Shown here piece by piece: positions 14,086 to 23,700 of a DNA stretch of 28,320 nt; position 1 is the stretch's first letter, and each line of letters opens with the position of its first letter. The notes under the pieces were generated by a model. It was not told the origin of the DNA and made no database searches. It saw only the letters and a list, made by a program, of their open reading frames with translations. Source of the DNA: a virus. A program made the position numbers and the translations under genes. The DNA is taken from IMG/VR virus record IMGVR_UViG_3300037069_001152, positions 1 to 28,320 of that record. One strand, written 5' to 3'.

Positions 14086-16673
14086 TATTAACAATAGATG
14101 TTTTTTTTACCACAAACGGGGATCAATACACAACTCAATATGATACGGTTGCCGATAATATATTCGTTGATTATAAACCGTCGGGCTTACCGCCAATAAC
14201 GGGACAGGTATCATCTGTTACGGTTGGGGAGCGTGGATTTACTGACGGTACTGTAATAAGCAACTTGTGTAACGGAACTACACTGGTTATAATTTCGTCG
14301 TTGACTACTGCCCCCTTTGCACAAATAGATAGCGAAACACCAAATTCAACAATTTGCGGGTTTTCTCCATCTTGCGACCTTGCGTTTACAAGTGTTACCC
14401 CGACAAGATGCACGACGCCATTTAACAGCGATGGGACTATAGTTGCGGTCGCTACCACAAGCAAAACCGGGTTACTATATTCTATTGACAACATTAACTT
14501 TCAATCATCTGGAACCTTTACTGGACTTATACCGGCGAGTTATACCGTATATGCAAAAGATGATGGTGGATGTAATATAAACCAAATAACTACTGTATTT
14601 CCATACCAAGTGGCAATATCTGGTGAAAAATACCGGATGGAATTTACTACTGAAAAAACGGAACTTCCAATTGTGGTTAAGTTATTTGACACTCAAAATC
14701 AGTTTTTAAGTCCCGTTCAACTTACTATAGCGGGCAGCAACCCATTAGAAAAAAAATACCAGGATGATAACGAGTATAAGTTTTCACCAATAATAGGATG
14801 TACTGTTACGGCCATTGTTGTTGCAGATGGAACTTTTGACCCGAATGAGTTTATTTTTTCAGATGAGCGAAGGTGGAGGATTGAGGTATACGAAGATGGT
14901 AGTTTAGATTTTCAGGGATGGTTACTCCCGGATGAAATGACAGACCAATACCAGGATTTCCCATATACTTTTACAATGGTTTTTACAGATGGAATAGCAT
15001 CTTTAAAAGGGATCGATTTTTACGATTTGAACAACTCAAAAATATACGGTCTTTATCCGGTTATTAAAGTTTGGGAGTTCTGCTTTAATAATTTGGGATA
15101 CAATATTGGAAATACCCACCTTATAAGCAGTTTAAACATTTCGCTCGCAGCTGACATTGTCGATCAATGGAATAAAACGCTTGTTTGGGGGGATGCTTTT
15201 TATGATACCAACGGCATACCGGATGATTGTTATACGGTACTTGAAAAAACAATGAACGGGTTTGGGCTTCGTTTATTTCAACATAATGGCTCGTTTTTGA
15301 TGGTTTCTACTGCCGATTTAACATATAACACAGCGTCATATAGCATACATTTTGACCAGTCTTTTGCAACGGCTGTCTTAGACTCATTAACTCCAAGCGT
15401 TCAGGGTATTGGATTAGGATTAGGTAATGAACCTGTTAACCCACCGCAAAATTTAAGATTCGATAAAGCAATATCAATTCTTAATGGCAATGTTGCCTTT
15501 AACGCTATATCATTGCTCAATAAAGACCCATCATTTGAATATGGAAACATTGAGGGGCAACTACCTGTAGGGTGGAAAAATGGGGGATATGGAGGGCCAC
15601 AAGCAGGTATGCATAAAGACCCAACAAAATCATACGATGGAGACTGGGTATTCGAAATCGGAAATACAGGAATTAACCCGGCTGATACCAATGCTTTTGG
15701 GATGATATTCGTTGATCAGAATAATGGAGGTTATTTAATCGACCAAGTAAATAAAAAAGTAAGCGTATCTTTTATGTTTAGACCAATTATAGCCGGAGGC
15801 GGTGGAGCGTCATTTATGATGATACCGGTGTTTGCTTTGATGTTTTATGATGCAAATAATACACAATATTGGTTTAATACGGGCGATAATAATGCGGATA
15901 TGCTCGGTAAATGGGATTCAAACCCAGAAAAGCCGTTTCCAAATTCGATTAAATATGGAGTCGGAAGCATATTGACAACACCCTATGTATCTGCTTTTTT
16001 TAATGAATATAATTTAAATATTTATTCTACTGTTTCATTTGAAACGAACGGGTTACCAGGTACAGGCAGGTTGTTTTTAAGAATTTGCGGGGCTGTACAA
16101 AAGCAATCAAATGGAGTAATAGTAAACAATTCAGGAATTTCATCCGAACAGGTTTATATTGACAACCTGCAAATTACATTATCCGATGCGGTTGATGATA
16201 GCGTTCTTCAAATATCTGAAACCCATAGGTTTACAAACCTTCAAACATTTGCAAAATCACAAACAAAAGATATTGACGCTGATTTATATACCTATACTCA
16301 AAATAAATATCTATCTGGCAATGTGCTTTATGGTACAAATTACGCCGATGCTCAAAATGTTTTAAATATGTGGAGTTATTCATTGGGGAATATATCAGGG
16401 GATAGACTACCAAAGATTATTTTTGAATCAATAGCAAGGAATTACCAGCGCCCGATGGTAATTTGGGAGGGGGATATTCATAGCGATACGATAAACTATT
16501 TCGACATTTATTCAATTTCGGCATATAATAATAAAAAGTTCATGCTGCTATCGCTTACAAAACAGTACAAAGAAAGTATCAATACAGTTGTTGCTGTTGA
16601 AATAGACAATTCTGATTTTAATAAAACGTATAAATATATTTCAAAGTATAAAAATAACGCACGTGCTATCTAA
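14082..16673 (+). CDS. Large distal-tail protein with SprB-like and jelly-roll-like inserts
   Basis: Protein of 863 residues directly after the tape measure, where the distal tail, hub or baseplate genes lie. Residues about 98-172 look like a SprB-type repeat, as in Bacteroidota surface adhesins: cysteine, NSDGTI, YSIDN, a TFTGLIPASYTVYAKDDGGC end. The next block, from about 180 to 310 (KYRMEFTTEKTELPI onward), is beta-rich and contains FQGWLLPDEMTDQYQDFPY, a pattern I associate with Bacteroidota phage tail hubs. Residues about 482-703 start DPSFEYGN and continue W-G-rich, as in carbohydrate-binding jelly rolls. The C-terminal part is again tail-like. Functions of the inserts are inferred from pattern. 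Confidence 0.65.
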   Translation: MILTIDVFFTTNGDQYTTQYDTVADNIFVDYKPSGLPPITGQVSSVTVGERGFTDGTVISNLCNGTTLVIISSLTTAPFAQIDSETPNSTICGFSPSCDLAFTSVTPTRCTTPFNSDGTIVAVATTSKTGLLYSIDNINFQSSGTFTGLIPASYTVYAKDDGGCNINQITTVFPYQVAISGEKYRMEFTTEKTELPIVVKLFDTQNQFLSPVQLTIAGSNPLEKKYQDDNEYKFSPIIGCTVTAIVVADGTFDPNEFIFSDERRWRIEVYEDGSLDFQGWLLPDEMTDQYQDFPYTFTMVFTDGIASLKGIDFYDLNNSKIYGLYPVIKVWEFCFNNLGYNIGNTHLISSLNISLAADIVDQWNKTLVWGDAFYDTNGIPDDCYTVLEKTMNGFGLRLFQHNGSFLMVSTADLTYNTASYSIHFDQSFATAVLDSLTPSVQGIGLGLGNEPVNPPQNLRFDKAISILNGNVAFNAISLLNKDPSFEYGNIEGQLPVGWKNGGYGGPQAGMHKDPTKSYDGDWVFEIGNTGINPADTNAFGMIFVDQNNGGYLIDQVNKKVSVSFMFRPIIAGGGGASFMMIPVFALMFYDANNTQYWFNTGDNNADMLGKWDSNPEKPFPNSIKYGVGSILTTPYVSAFFNEYNLNIYSTVSFETNGLPGTGRLFLRICGAVQKQSNGVIVNNSGISSEQVYIDNLQITLSDAVDDSVLQISETHRFTNLQTFAKSQTKDIDADLYTYTQNKYLSGNVLYGTNYADAQNVLNMWSYSLGNISGDRLPKIIFESIARNYQRPMVIWEGDIHSDTINYFDIYSISAYNNKKFMLLSLTKQYKESINTVVAVEIDNSDFNKTYKYISKYKNNARAI

Positions 16674-16694
16674 AAAAAAGTTACTTTTGAATAA

Positions 16695-17996
16695 ATGATT
16701 AAAGGGAAAGACTTAATATTATATGTTGATGTAAGTGGTGTACTTTCGCCGGTAAAATATGCAAAAGATTGCCAGATAAACATAAGTGTTGATTCATTAG
16801 AAACTACAACTAAAGGAAGCGGCAACTGGCATGGGTATGTAACGTCTGCAAGGGGTGCTACAATACAACATAGCGGGCTCCATTCTTTTGAACAATATAC
16901 AGCGTCTATGTTTTTTATAGATGCAATAATGAATAGGGCAAAAGTCGCCTTTACATTTTCTGATTATGAGAATCAGGGTATTGAAATGTCGGGAGAATGT
17001 ATTATTAATACTGCTAATATCACATCTCCATTTGACAATATATCTGAAATTACAGTTGGGTTAACACTTGACGGCCCGCTATTAGTTCAGCGCAACCCGA
17101 TAGTATCAAATCTTTTCTTAGCAGATCAATACGGTAATAAGCCGCAATATTGTATTAATGGGATGGGGTCTTTATTCCCAGTTGGTGTATACAACATTAA
17201 TAACTCCTACTTAGGGAGTGCCGCCAACAAAGCACAGGTAGTTTCTCTTTGGAACGCTGACGCCGCTAATCAATCAAAGGGGATGTTGGTTTCAACTACT
17301 ACTGATTGTCAGTACACCTTGAATAGCCCATTTGCTGAAGATTCACTGCCCCGATATATTATCGTTGACACAACTAATTTCATACCCACATACGGCACAG
17401 TAATAATCACAAATCAAACGTTAACTCTACCGGTTAATTCAGGTACGTTGTCATATACTATTGCACCAGGGGGTATTGCTTTGGTATCACATGCATGGAG
17501 TTATATATCCGGCCCAAATGTGCCTATTTTAAACACATCAACCGGGGCTTACTCTGGATTGGTACTTGGTGTATATCAATTTGGTTTAGCCATGACATAT
17601 TCAGACAGCCATATTGATAATTATATAGAAACCGTTACCGTTAACCCGCAATCCGCATTTACAAGCCATATACAATGGGGGTATTCAAATACCGACCAGT
17701 ATGCCGCCGTGGTTGGGGGCGCAACCCCAACATTTCAGTTCGGCAATATATCGCCTACTAATTTAACACCACAAACCTTAGGATTTACAAATTCAGCGCA
17801 AAACATGTATATTTACATGGCAAAACCAACTTCGGATAACGTTTGGACAAGTTGGCAAAACACAGGTAATAACTTGGGTATATTTATAAATGATTCGGTT
17901 ATGTACAATGTTTTTACATCCAATGGGCTGCAATATAACATGAGCCGTATACCGTTTCAATTCGATAGTTTTTCATCTGATTTATTACTTAAATAA
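16695..17996 (+). CDS. Tail protein: tube-like N-terminus plus PKD-like domain
   Basis: Protein of 433 residues. Residues 1-130 resemble the major tail tube protein at 11098: a KGKDLILYVDV start, a cysteine and a T-T-K stretch at matching spacing, and a similar beta pattern. Residues about 226-315 look like a K319L/PKD-type Ig domain: NQTLTLPVN, then HAWSYISGP, then SGLVLGVYQFGLAMTYSD. The last 110 residues form a further beta domain I do not recognise. The protein probably sits at the tail tip as a special ring with an outward binding domain. It overlaps the next gene at TAATG. Confidence 0.6.
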   Translation: MIKGKDLILYVDVSGVLSPVKYAKDCQINISVDSLETTTKGSGNWHGYVTSARGATIQHSGLHSFEQYTASMFFIDAIMNRAKVAFTFSDYENQGIEMSGECIINTANITSPFDNISEITVGLTLDGPLLVQRNPIVSNLFLADQYGNKPQYCINGMGSLFPVGVYNINNSYLGSAANKAQVVSLWNADAANQSKGMLVSTTTDCQYTLNSPFAEDSLPRYIIVDTTNFIPTYGTVIITNQTLTLPVNSGTLSYTIAPGGIALVSHAWSYISGPNVPILNTSTGAYSGLVLGVYQFGLAMTYSDSHIDNYIETVTVNPQSAFTSHIQWGYSNTDQYAAVVGGATPTFQFGNISPTNLTPQTLGFTNSAQNMYIYMAKPTSDNVWTSWQNTGNNLGIFINDSVMYNVFTSNGLQYNMSRIPFQFDSFSSDLLLK

Positions 17997-18520
17997 TGAG
18001 TTATCAACCATCATTAGGGTTAACATCGAACAAGAGTCTTGCAGTAACCGGCAAGCCTGATGGGTTTAGGACTTATTATGCTGACCCGACAAGTGGTATA
18101 CAGCGGCAATTTTTAAATATAGCAGAAGCATTAGCGTGGTTTGATACACCTGCAAAACGTGTAGGTCAATTCGATATTGTTATTAATACTGGTGGTACAC
18201 TTGCTTTTGGTGTTATTACCGGTGGGATTAATAATGTCTTTTATTTTAAAGATGGGATACAGGATAGCGACTTGAAATTAAAGGCCGGGGAAGTAGTATT
18301 GCAGCTATCACAAACACTTTATACCCCAATTGTTATTTCGACATTCGGGGCTACTTATTCTTATGTTATGCCTATACCTACATTGATAATAAGGGAAACT
18401 ATAAGCACCGGCGTATACAAATACCGTTGGGACATCCAACCCGTTTACGATAGCGTTGCCGATACGTTAACGATTGACTTTAATAATACGGCGGTAGGCG
18501 ATTTAACGATTAAGAAGTAG
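17996..18520 (+). CDS. Hypothetical tail-associated protein, 174 aa
   Basis: Unrecognised 174-residue beta-rich protein, coupled by a TAATG overlap to the tail protein before it. The start is polar; hydrophobic strands alternate with glycine turns up to the end YDSVADTLTIDFNNTAVGDL. No enzymatic motif is seen. By position it may be a tail tip or receptor-binding accessory. Its 3' end overlaps the convergent 49-aa gene by 11 bp. Confidence 0.6.
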   Translation: MSYQPSLGLTSNKSLAVTGKPDGFRTYYADPTSGIQRQFLNIAEALAWFDTPAKRVGQFDIVINTGGTLAFGVITGGINNVFYFKDGIQDSDLKLKAGEVVLQLSQTLYTPIVISTFGATYSYVMPIPTLIIRETISTGVYKYRWDIQPVYDSVADTLTIDFNNTAVGDLTIKK

Positions 18521-18659
18521 GGGCTAATACCCATTGCAAAACTTCAATCTGCGCTAATTGTTTTCCATATAACGATGGTGGGAGTCCGTTTGACTTTGCA
18601 TCGGAAACTAATTTATTAAGGTCGTTAATAAACGCCTGTATATCTTCTTTCTTTTTCAT
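18510..18659 (-). CDS. Hypothetical protein, 49 aa
   Basis: Small helical protein of 49 residues (MKKKEDIQAFINDLNKLVSD, then a KSNGLPPSLYGKQ turn and a second helix). AGGGGA precedes the ATG closely and may be a weak ribosome site. It is the last gene of the minus-strand cassette and overlaps the + strand tail gene end by 11 bp. It looks like a two-helix hairpin; function unknown. Confidence 0.55.
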   Translation of the reverse strand: MKKKEDIQAFINDLNKLVSDAKSNGLPPSLYGKQLAQIEVLQWVLAPTS

Positions 18660-18693
18660 TCCCCTATTTTAATTATTGGTGTGTCGTGGATGG

Positions 18694-19062
18694 TTAAAGC
18701 GAATTAAGGTCAATAGCCTCGTTATCAGGTATCATGTTAAAGACATCAAACTTGTTTTTGATAAGTATATTAACAATATAGTACGGCCAAAACTGATAAG
18801 CCTGGTTATCGCCTGAATAGTCATTGTAAATATCACCCCATTTAATATGCCTTCCTAATTGAGATTGCACTTCCAGTTTAAGTAGGTCAGTTAACGGCCT
18901 TAAAATCGGTTTGTACTTTAATCTAACAAAAGTACGCATGTAATATTTATCGATGTGCTTACCTTGCAATATGGTAACGTTGCCGTCATCCTCAAATGAC
19001 TTTATCTGTAGTGTATGCGGTAAATATACCGATAGGCACTCTTGTTTGGTTATATCGTTCAT
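18694..19062 (-). CDS. Hypothetical protein, 122 aa
   Basis: Protein of 122 residues with a start MNDITKQECLSVYLPHTLQI, then KHIDKYYMR and KPILRPLTDLLKLE. I recall similar proteins as unassigned genes in Bacteroidota phages and prophages, but no function is known to me. It overlaps the upstream frameshifted gene by 4 bp (ATGA). No signal peptide or membrane segment. Confidence 0.65.
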   Translation of the reverse strand: MNDITKQECLSVYLPHTLQIKSFEDDGNVTILQGKHIDKYYMRTFVRLKYKPILRPLTDLLKLEVQSQLGRHIKWGDIYNDYSGDNQAYQFWPYYIVNILIKNKFDVFNMIPDNEAIDLNSL

Positions 19063-19560
19063 AATTCAATGTTTAATTCTTTGCCGGTGAGGGCGTGGTA
19101 GAGGTTTTGTAGTTGGTGGAGGTGTTCAAACCCGATACCAATAGTGTATATGTGTGCCTCTTCATCATATCCTGCATTTTCATAACAGTGATACCATTTA
19201 CCATCGTATAGGCAGATATACCACCCATCGATAGAATGGATGTCTGTTACACCATTAAAATCAACACCGTCTAAATCGTAGCTATCAGACCAGTCGCTGG
19301 TTTCAGGGCGCAAAACGGGCGGAGCAAACCCCGCATTTACCAATATTTCAGGGGATAATGGAATGCCATCCATTTCACATGGCTTATATTGGTTTCTATT
19401 TTCTACTACAGTTATCAGGTGACTGTACATCGCCTTGTGTAAATCAGAATTATATACCAAAGTGTTTCTATCTGTATTGTCCGAAAATATCTAACACTGT
19501 TTGTACCCCGGCTATACCGAGAAACTTATTCCCTACCCTTAATTCATTCGCTTGTATCAT
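19059..19560 (-). pseudogene. Frameshifted gene of a common Bacteroidota phage family
   Basis: A family with N-terminal NELRxGN and C-terminal I-PL-x-PEIL and HQLQNLYxALTG is common in Bacteroidota phages. Here its two halves lie in different frames. The first part starts ATG at 19560 (MIQANELRVGNKFLGIAGVQ) and stops at TAG 19470-19468. The second, open from before 19483, carries GIPLSPEILVNAGF and LHQLQNLYHALTGKEL and ends at 19059. A +1 shift near TTC-GGA-CAA (about 19486-19480) would rejoin them into about 167 residues. It may be a broken gene, a sequencing error, or real programmed frameshifting; no classic +1 slip site is evident. An internal start (TTG at 19460 or ATG at 19430) could yield the C-terminal part alone. 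Confidence 0.65.
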
Positions 19561-19597
19561 ATTTCCCCCTCCTATTTTTAACCCCGGAATGGGGGTG

Positions 19598-19825
19598 TTA
19601 AAGTGTTTCGCCTGTTTTTAAGTAATGGTGAAATTGTAAGTCTGAAAACTCACTTTCACATATAAACTTCATATCAATCAATGTTTCGGCATCGAAAAAT
19701 ACCGGGTTTACTACACCGCCAGCTTCGTTTTTAATGCTTCTTAGTACAGCATGGTTTCCGTCTACATCACCCTCGATTTCGTATGTGATTGTATAATTGT
19801 CGTAGTTTGTTGTGTACCGGCTCAT
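19598..19825 (-). CDS. Hypothetical protein, 75 aa
   Basis: Unrecognised acidic 75-residue protein, beta-rich at its start (YTTNYDNYTITYEIEGDVDG) with a helical end. It is joined to the upstream RHH gene by an ATGA overlap. No membrane or signal sequence. Confidence 0.6.
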   Translation of the reverse strand: MSRYTTNYDNYTITYEIEGDVDGNHAVLRSIKNEAGGVVNPVFFDAETLIDMKFICESEFSDLQFHHYLKTGETL

Positions 19826-20001
19826 CTCCTTTTTTCTTCTAATTCCTTTGAATAGGCGGGGTCGAATTGCGCCCTGTAATTACTAACTGCTTTACGGCAA
19901 ATCTTGCTAACATCGGACTTTGTATCGTCTGCATGTGCCTTTAACCATTCGAGTGTTTGTTGCTCGAATTTGATCGGTGTGGGGGTGGAGTATGTTTTCA
20001 T
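19822..20001 (-). CDS. Small ribbon-helix-helix-like protein, 59 aa
   Basis: Protein of 59 residues. The ATG at 20001 is chosen over an in-frame upstream start (20034), because it leaves a 1-base gap from the upstream gene and gives an RHH-like start: strand STPTPIKFEQ, helix TLEWLKAHADD, turn, helix DVSKICRKAVSNYRAQ. A charged C-terminal tail follows. It is likely a DNA-binding regulator within the minus-strand cassette, in the same way as the RHH genes at 2385-2540 and 4765-4893. Confidence 0.55.
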   Translation of the reverse strand: MKTYSTPTPIKFEQQTLEWLKAHADDTKSDVSKICRKAVSNYRAQFDPAYSKELEEKRR

Positions 20002-20002
20002 A

Positions 20003-20239
20003 TTAATGGTTTTTAAAATCGTTCGCTTGTTCATTCAGCCAATGCAATACATCATCACTCAAATAATCTGTAATATCATACCCATTATGCTCAACCCGCT
20101 CAACCGTTGCGTGTTCACCAAAACCGTCTTGTTCTAAAGTTTCATGCTGTGCCGGATCAACTGTACCGTAGCAATCAACAGATATACTAACCGTATTTGG
20201 GGTTATTGTGTACTCGCCTAAAAATTCTCCCGATTTCAT
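20003..20239 (-). CDS. Hypothetical protein, 78 aa
   Basis: Unrecognised acidic 78-residue protein. The N-terminal half is beta-like (EYTITPNTVSISVDCYG), the C-terminal half helical with TDYLSDDVLHWLNEQ. The ATG at 20239 follows an A-rich leader, and the stop is 1 base from the RHH start. Function unknown. Confidence 0.6.
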   Translation of the reverse strand: MKSGEFLGEYTITPNTVSISVDCYGTVDPAQHETLEQDGFGEHATVERVEHNGYDITDYLSDDVLHWLNEQANDFKNH

Positions 20240-20245
20240 TATTTT

Positions 20246-20398
20246 TTATTTAGTTACTATTCCTCTATAAACAAATTGTTTTAATCTTACATCCATTTTC
20301 CAAACGCCATCCCAACATTTAAAACTACCTAAGTAGTCATTACCTATATAGTACATATAGCATTGTTGAACACGTAGGTAATGCCCCCTAATTATCAT
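20246..20398 (-). CDS. Hypothetical protein, 50 aa
   Basis: A 50-codon frame starting MIIRGHYLRVQQCYMYYIGN, rich in tyrosine and tryptophan, beta-like. Its ATG overlaps the stop of the 48-aa gene upstream (ATGA, 20395-20398), and the next gene begins 6 bases after its stop. The coupled position behind a strong promoter supports expression. Confidence 0.5.
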   Translation of the reverse strand: MIIRGHYLRVQQCYMYYIGNDYLGSFKCWDGVWKMDVRLKQFVYRGIVTK

Positions 20399-20541
20399 AC
20401 TACAGGATATTTAGATAGTTGCCTAACGTTTGTTGCAACCCAGCCCATACCTTTAATCCATTTGTTGCAAGCCGCTAATGTTTTAGCATCGTGGAACATT
20501 TGTGAACCGTCTGATAATGTAAAAGCAAATCTGAATTTCAT
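20395..20541 (-). CDS. Hypothetical protein, 48 aa, first gene of minus-strand cassette
   Basis: A 48-residue protein starting MKFRFAFTLSDGSQMFHDAK, with the look of a small beta-beta-alpha unit (strand, turn, helix with ACNKWIKG). It starts about 15 bases after the predicted transcription start of the promoter at 20563-20593 and is coupled to the next gene by ATGA. Function unknown. Confidence 0.5.
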   Translation of the reverse strand: MKFRFAFTLSDGSQMFHDAKTLAACNKWIKGMGWVATNVRQLSKYPVV

Positions 20542-20562
20542 AATCTCTCGTTGTTTGTATTA

Positions 20563-20593
20563 CAAAGGTATTACTTATTTCGGCATTACCAAA
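20563..20593 (-). promoter_or_regulatory. Perfect Bacteroidota promoter of the second minus-strand cassette
   Basis: On the minus strand TTTG (20593-20590), 19 bases, and TACCTTTG (20570-20563) fit the Bacteroidota -33/-7 consensus fully. The likely start is near 20556, about 15 bases before the ATG at 20541. It drives 18510-20541. Confidence 0.8.
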
Positions 20594-20658
20594 CTTTATT
20601 TCACTTTTCCCCCAACTATTTTTAAATCGCCGGTAAATACCCGAATAGTTAGTACTTT

Positions 20659-20686
20659 TTTGTTGTTTTTTATTTACTTATATTTG
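20659..20686 (+). promoter_or_regulatory. Bacteroidota promoter for the tail fibre gene
   Basis: TATATTTG at 20679-20686 is a perfect -7 element. A TTTG at 20659-20662 lies 16 bases upstream, which is short of the usual 19-21. The predicted start is about 10 bases before the ATG at 20703. The promoter is divergent from the one at 20563-20593. Confidence 0.65.
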
Positions 20687-20702
20687 GGACAAATCATATC
20701 AA

Positions 20703-23700
20703 ATGAGATTGAAAAATTTACTATTGTGTGTGGGGTTGATGTTGCTGGCTTCGGTAGGGGCGAGGGCGCAAAGAACGGCAGATCAACTACCAACAGGTGC
20801 AGCAAGTCAGGCGGTGTCATGGTTTCAAACCAATATCTCCGATACCACAAACCGGCAACTATGGGCAACTTTTGGCAGCGGAAAATCAAGCTGGATGCCG
20901 ACGTACCGCCAAATGATAAACTATACAGCCATTCACGCATGGAACAGCTACACTGCTGTACTCTCCACCAATGGACAAATAACCACGTTCAAACCAACAG
21001 CAAACACAGATGCTGCCAGGGGGATTGCCCTACAAAACGCAGTCACAGCAGCACAAGCAGGTGACGTAATTAATATAGGCGTTGGTTCATTTTTTGTAAC
21101 TACACGTTTGGTATTAAAATCAGGACAAACAATTATTTTAAACGGCTCAACAATATATCATACCGATGATACTATTGATATGTTTTATATCAGTAACGTT
21201 ACAGATGTAACAATCCAGGGCAACGGAACACTGCAAGGGTCTGGCCAGGCCGATGGGACTGTACATTCAGAAAATGGTATCAACATCGTTGGTAGTTCAT
21301 TGAATATTAAGATAAAGGGACTCACGATTATAAATTTTAAAGGGCAAGGTATTTGGGTCAATAATGTATGGAGTGGAGCACCACAATATTTTGGCGGTGG
21401 AAGCATTACCGATTGTACATTTTACTACAACAGAACAGGGGCGCAAATTGATGCAGAATATTGGAAGGTTGCAACCGCAGTATGTCGATATAATACTTGG
21501 GGTATCAGAAATACAGGGGGCAACCTAAGCATGGTAAATTCAAGTTTTTCTTTAAATGACTATGGGTTTAGCATGTATAATCTTGCCGGGAATGTAGGAC
21601 ATGGAACAGTTACTGGATGCCAATTTAACCATAATAATGTATCTGCTATTCATTTGGTTGGTTTAGATATAGGAATGAACTTCGTCGGAAATACATTTTT
21701 TGGCCAATATCCGTATGCTGAAACAGACAGCACTATTTATATTGAAAGTTGCAGGGGGGTAAATATAACAGGTGGGGTATTGGGCATCCCAATGCAAATA
21801 TATTTAGGTGGTACATTCACCGGGTATAATTATATCAGGGGTAACTTCTTTTATGGTTCAGCAGGGACGGCTACGCTACACGGCACCGATATTCAAAAAC
21901 AACATTTGATTTTTGAATTGAATAATAACATGGATAGCCCTACCAACCCCCTTGATAGTGGTGTTTATAATTCAGAACGGTTGAATATGTATAGACTTGA
22001 CCATAGCGCAGTTTATACGGGAGGGTTTGATAACTTGTTTGCAAGGACAACCGGAACTGCAGAAATGAGGTTAATAAGTTTGCCCGGCATTAAAACATGG
22101 TTGGGTATAACGGACGGTCCGTATCTGCCATTGACAGGTGGAAGTTTATCAGGAATGTTAACTTCTACTATGGGGAATGATGCAAGACTTTTTAATAGCG
22201 CATCGGCAACAAATGGGTATCAACTTATGTCCATGACAAATACGGGTGCAGGGCTGGTATGGGGGATAGAGGGCACTACGCCAACGATAATTGCGGGTGT
22301 AAACAATTATTCATCCTCAATGGCAACAAGTACGACAACCGATTTGGTATTTGGCACAAACCAATTAAAAGGGCTTACTTTAAATGGCAGCACGCAAAAG
22401 GCAACATTTTGGACTGGTCTTGATTTAAACAGCAATAAAATAACATCTGTAGCCGATGCTACTCTATCAACAGATGCCTTACCATTTGGACAGGCAGATG
22501 GTAGATACCTCCAAAAATCAGGTGGCGACTTAACAGGCTTGGTAACATCTAATCAGGCAGAGGCGATAAGGATAAAAAATGATGTTGGCGCAATAACGTT
22601 TTATAATACAGCGGGTACGACAAGAACTGGATACTTGCAAAGTAAAACAGGGGATAATTTTGGTATAGGTGCTGAAAACGGTGCTTATTTAAATCTGTCA
22701 ACTAATGATACAAATAGGGTAATCATAGGTAATAATGGGAATGTAATTATCAATAATACTGTTGCGAGCGATGATCTTAGCCACAAAATTCAAGTAACTG
22801 GGAATGGTATTTTTAGCTCATCGTTAGAGGCTAATTCATTTATAAAAACCGGAGCAACAGGTAATGATTTTTTACTGGGCGATGGAACAACAACTTCAAC
22901 GATACCGTATGCTTCACTGTCGGGAACTGTGCCAACGTGGAATCAAAATACAACAGGAAGTGCAGGAAGTGTGGCAGGAGCTAATATTACAGGAAGCACA
23001 CTTGCACCGGGGGTAATCACCTCATCGTTAACAGATGTTGGAATCTTGAATGGAGTGTCAGTTAACGGCCAAATAGTATCTACAGTGGGCGGCAATTCTA
23101 AAATATTCAGCAATTCAGCTTCCGGGAATGGGTATAGATGGAGTGGCATCAGTAATTCAAGTGGATATATAGGATTAGGTATTGATAGTTCAGCAGTTGC
23201 ATTCATTGGCAATGGAACTGCATCCGCCTCTTTTGTAGCTTCGATGAATACAACAGATATGGAGTTAGGTAGTAATCAAACAGCCGCTGTAATTATTAAC
23301 GGCATAACCCAAAAGGTTAAGGTCTTGACCGGATTGGATGTTAATAGCAATAAAATAACAAATGTGGCAGCAGGAACTACAACCAATGATGCAGTGAATT
23401 TCGGGCAATTATCAGCAATCCCTGCGCTACCAGCGGGGGCTGATGGACAAATAATTAGTTACTATGATGGGGGTGTACCAATAGCCATTGGGCGAATGAG
23501 CGTACAAAATGCAAAGATTAAGTTTACACCAACTACAGGAGGTACGGTAACTCTTACCAATAATTTTTATAATATAATTAACCCATCGGGTACATTAGCA
23601 ACACTAACAGTAACGTTACCTTCAAGTCCGTCAGATGGTGATAGAGTATTGATTAAGTTCACGCAAGCAATAACTGCTGTGACATATAGTGGTGGCACAG

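Noticed and set aside
20381-21064. Long + strand frame of 227 codons
   Set aside because: It runs across two promoters and the start of the tail fibre in another frame, and its sequence is low in normal protein features. The minus-strand genes and the tail fibre explain the region better.
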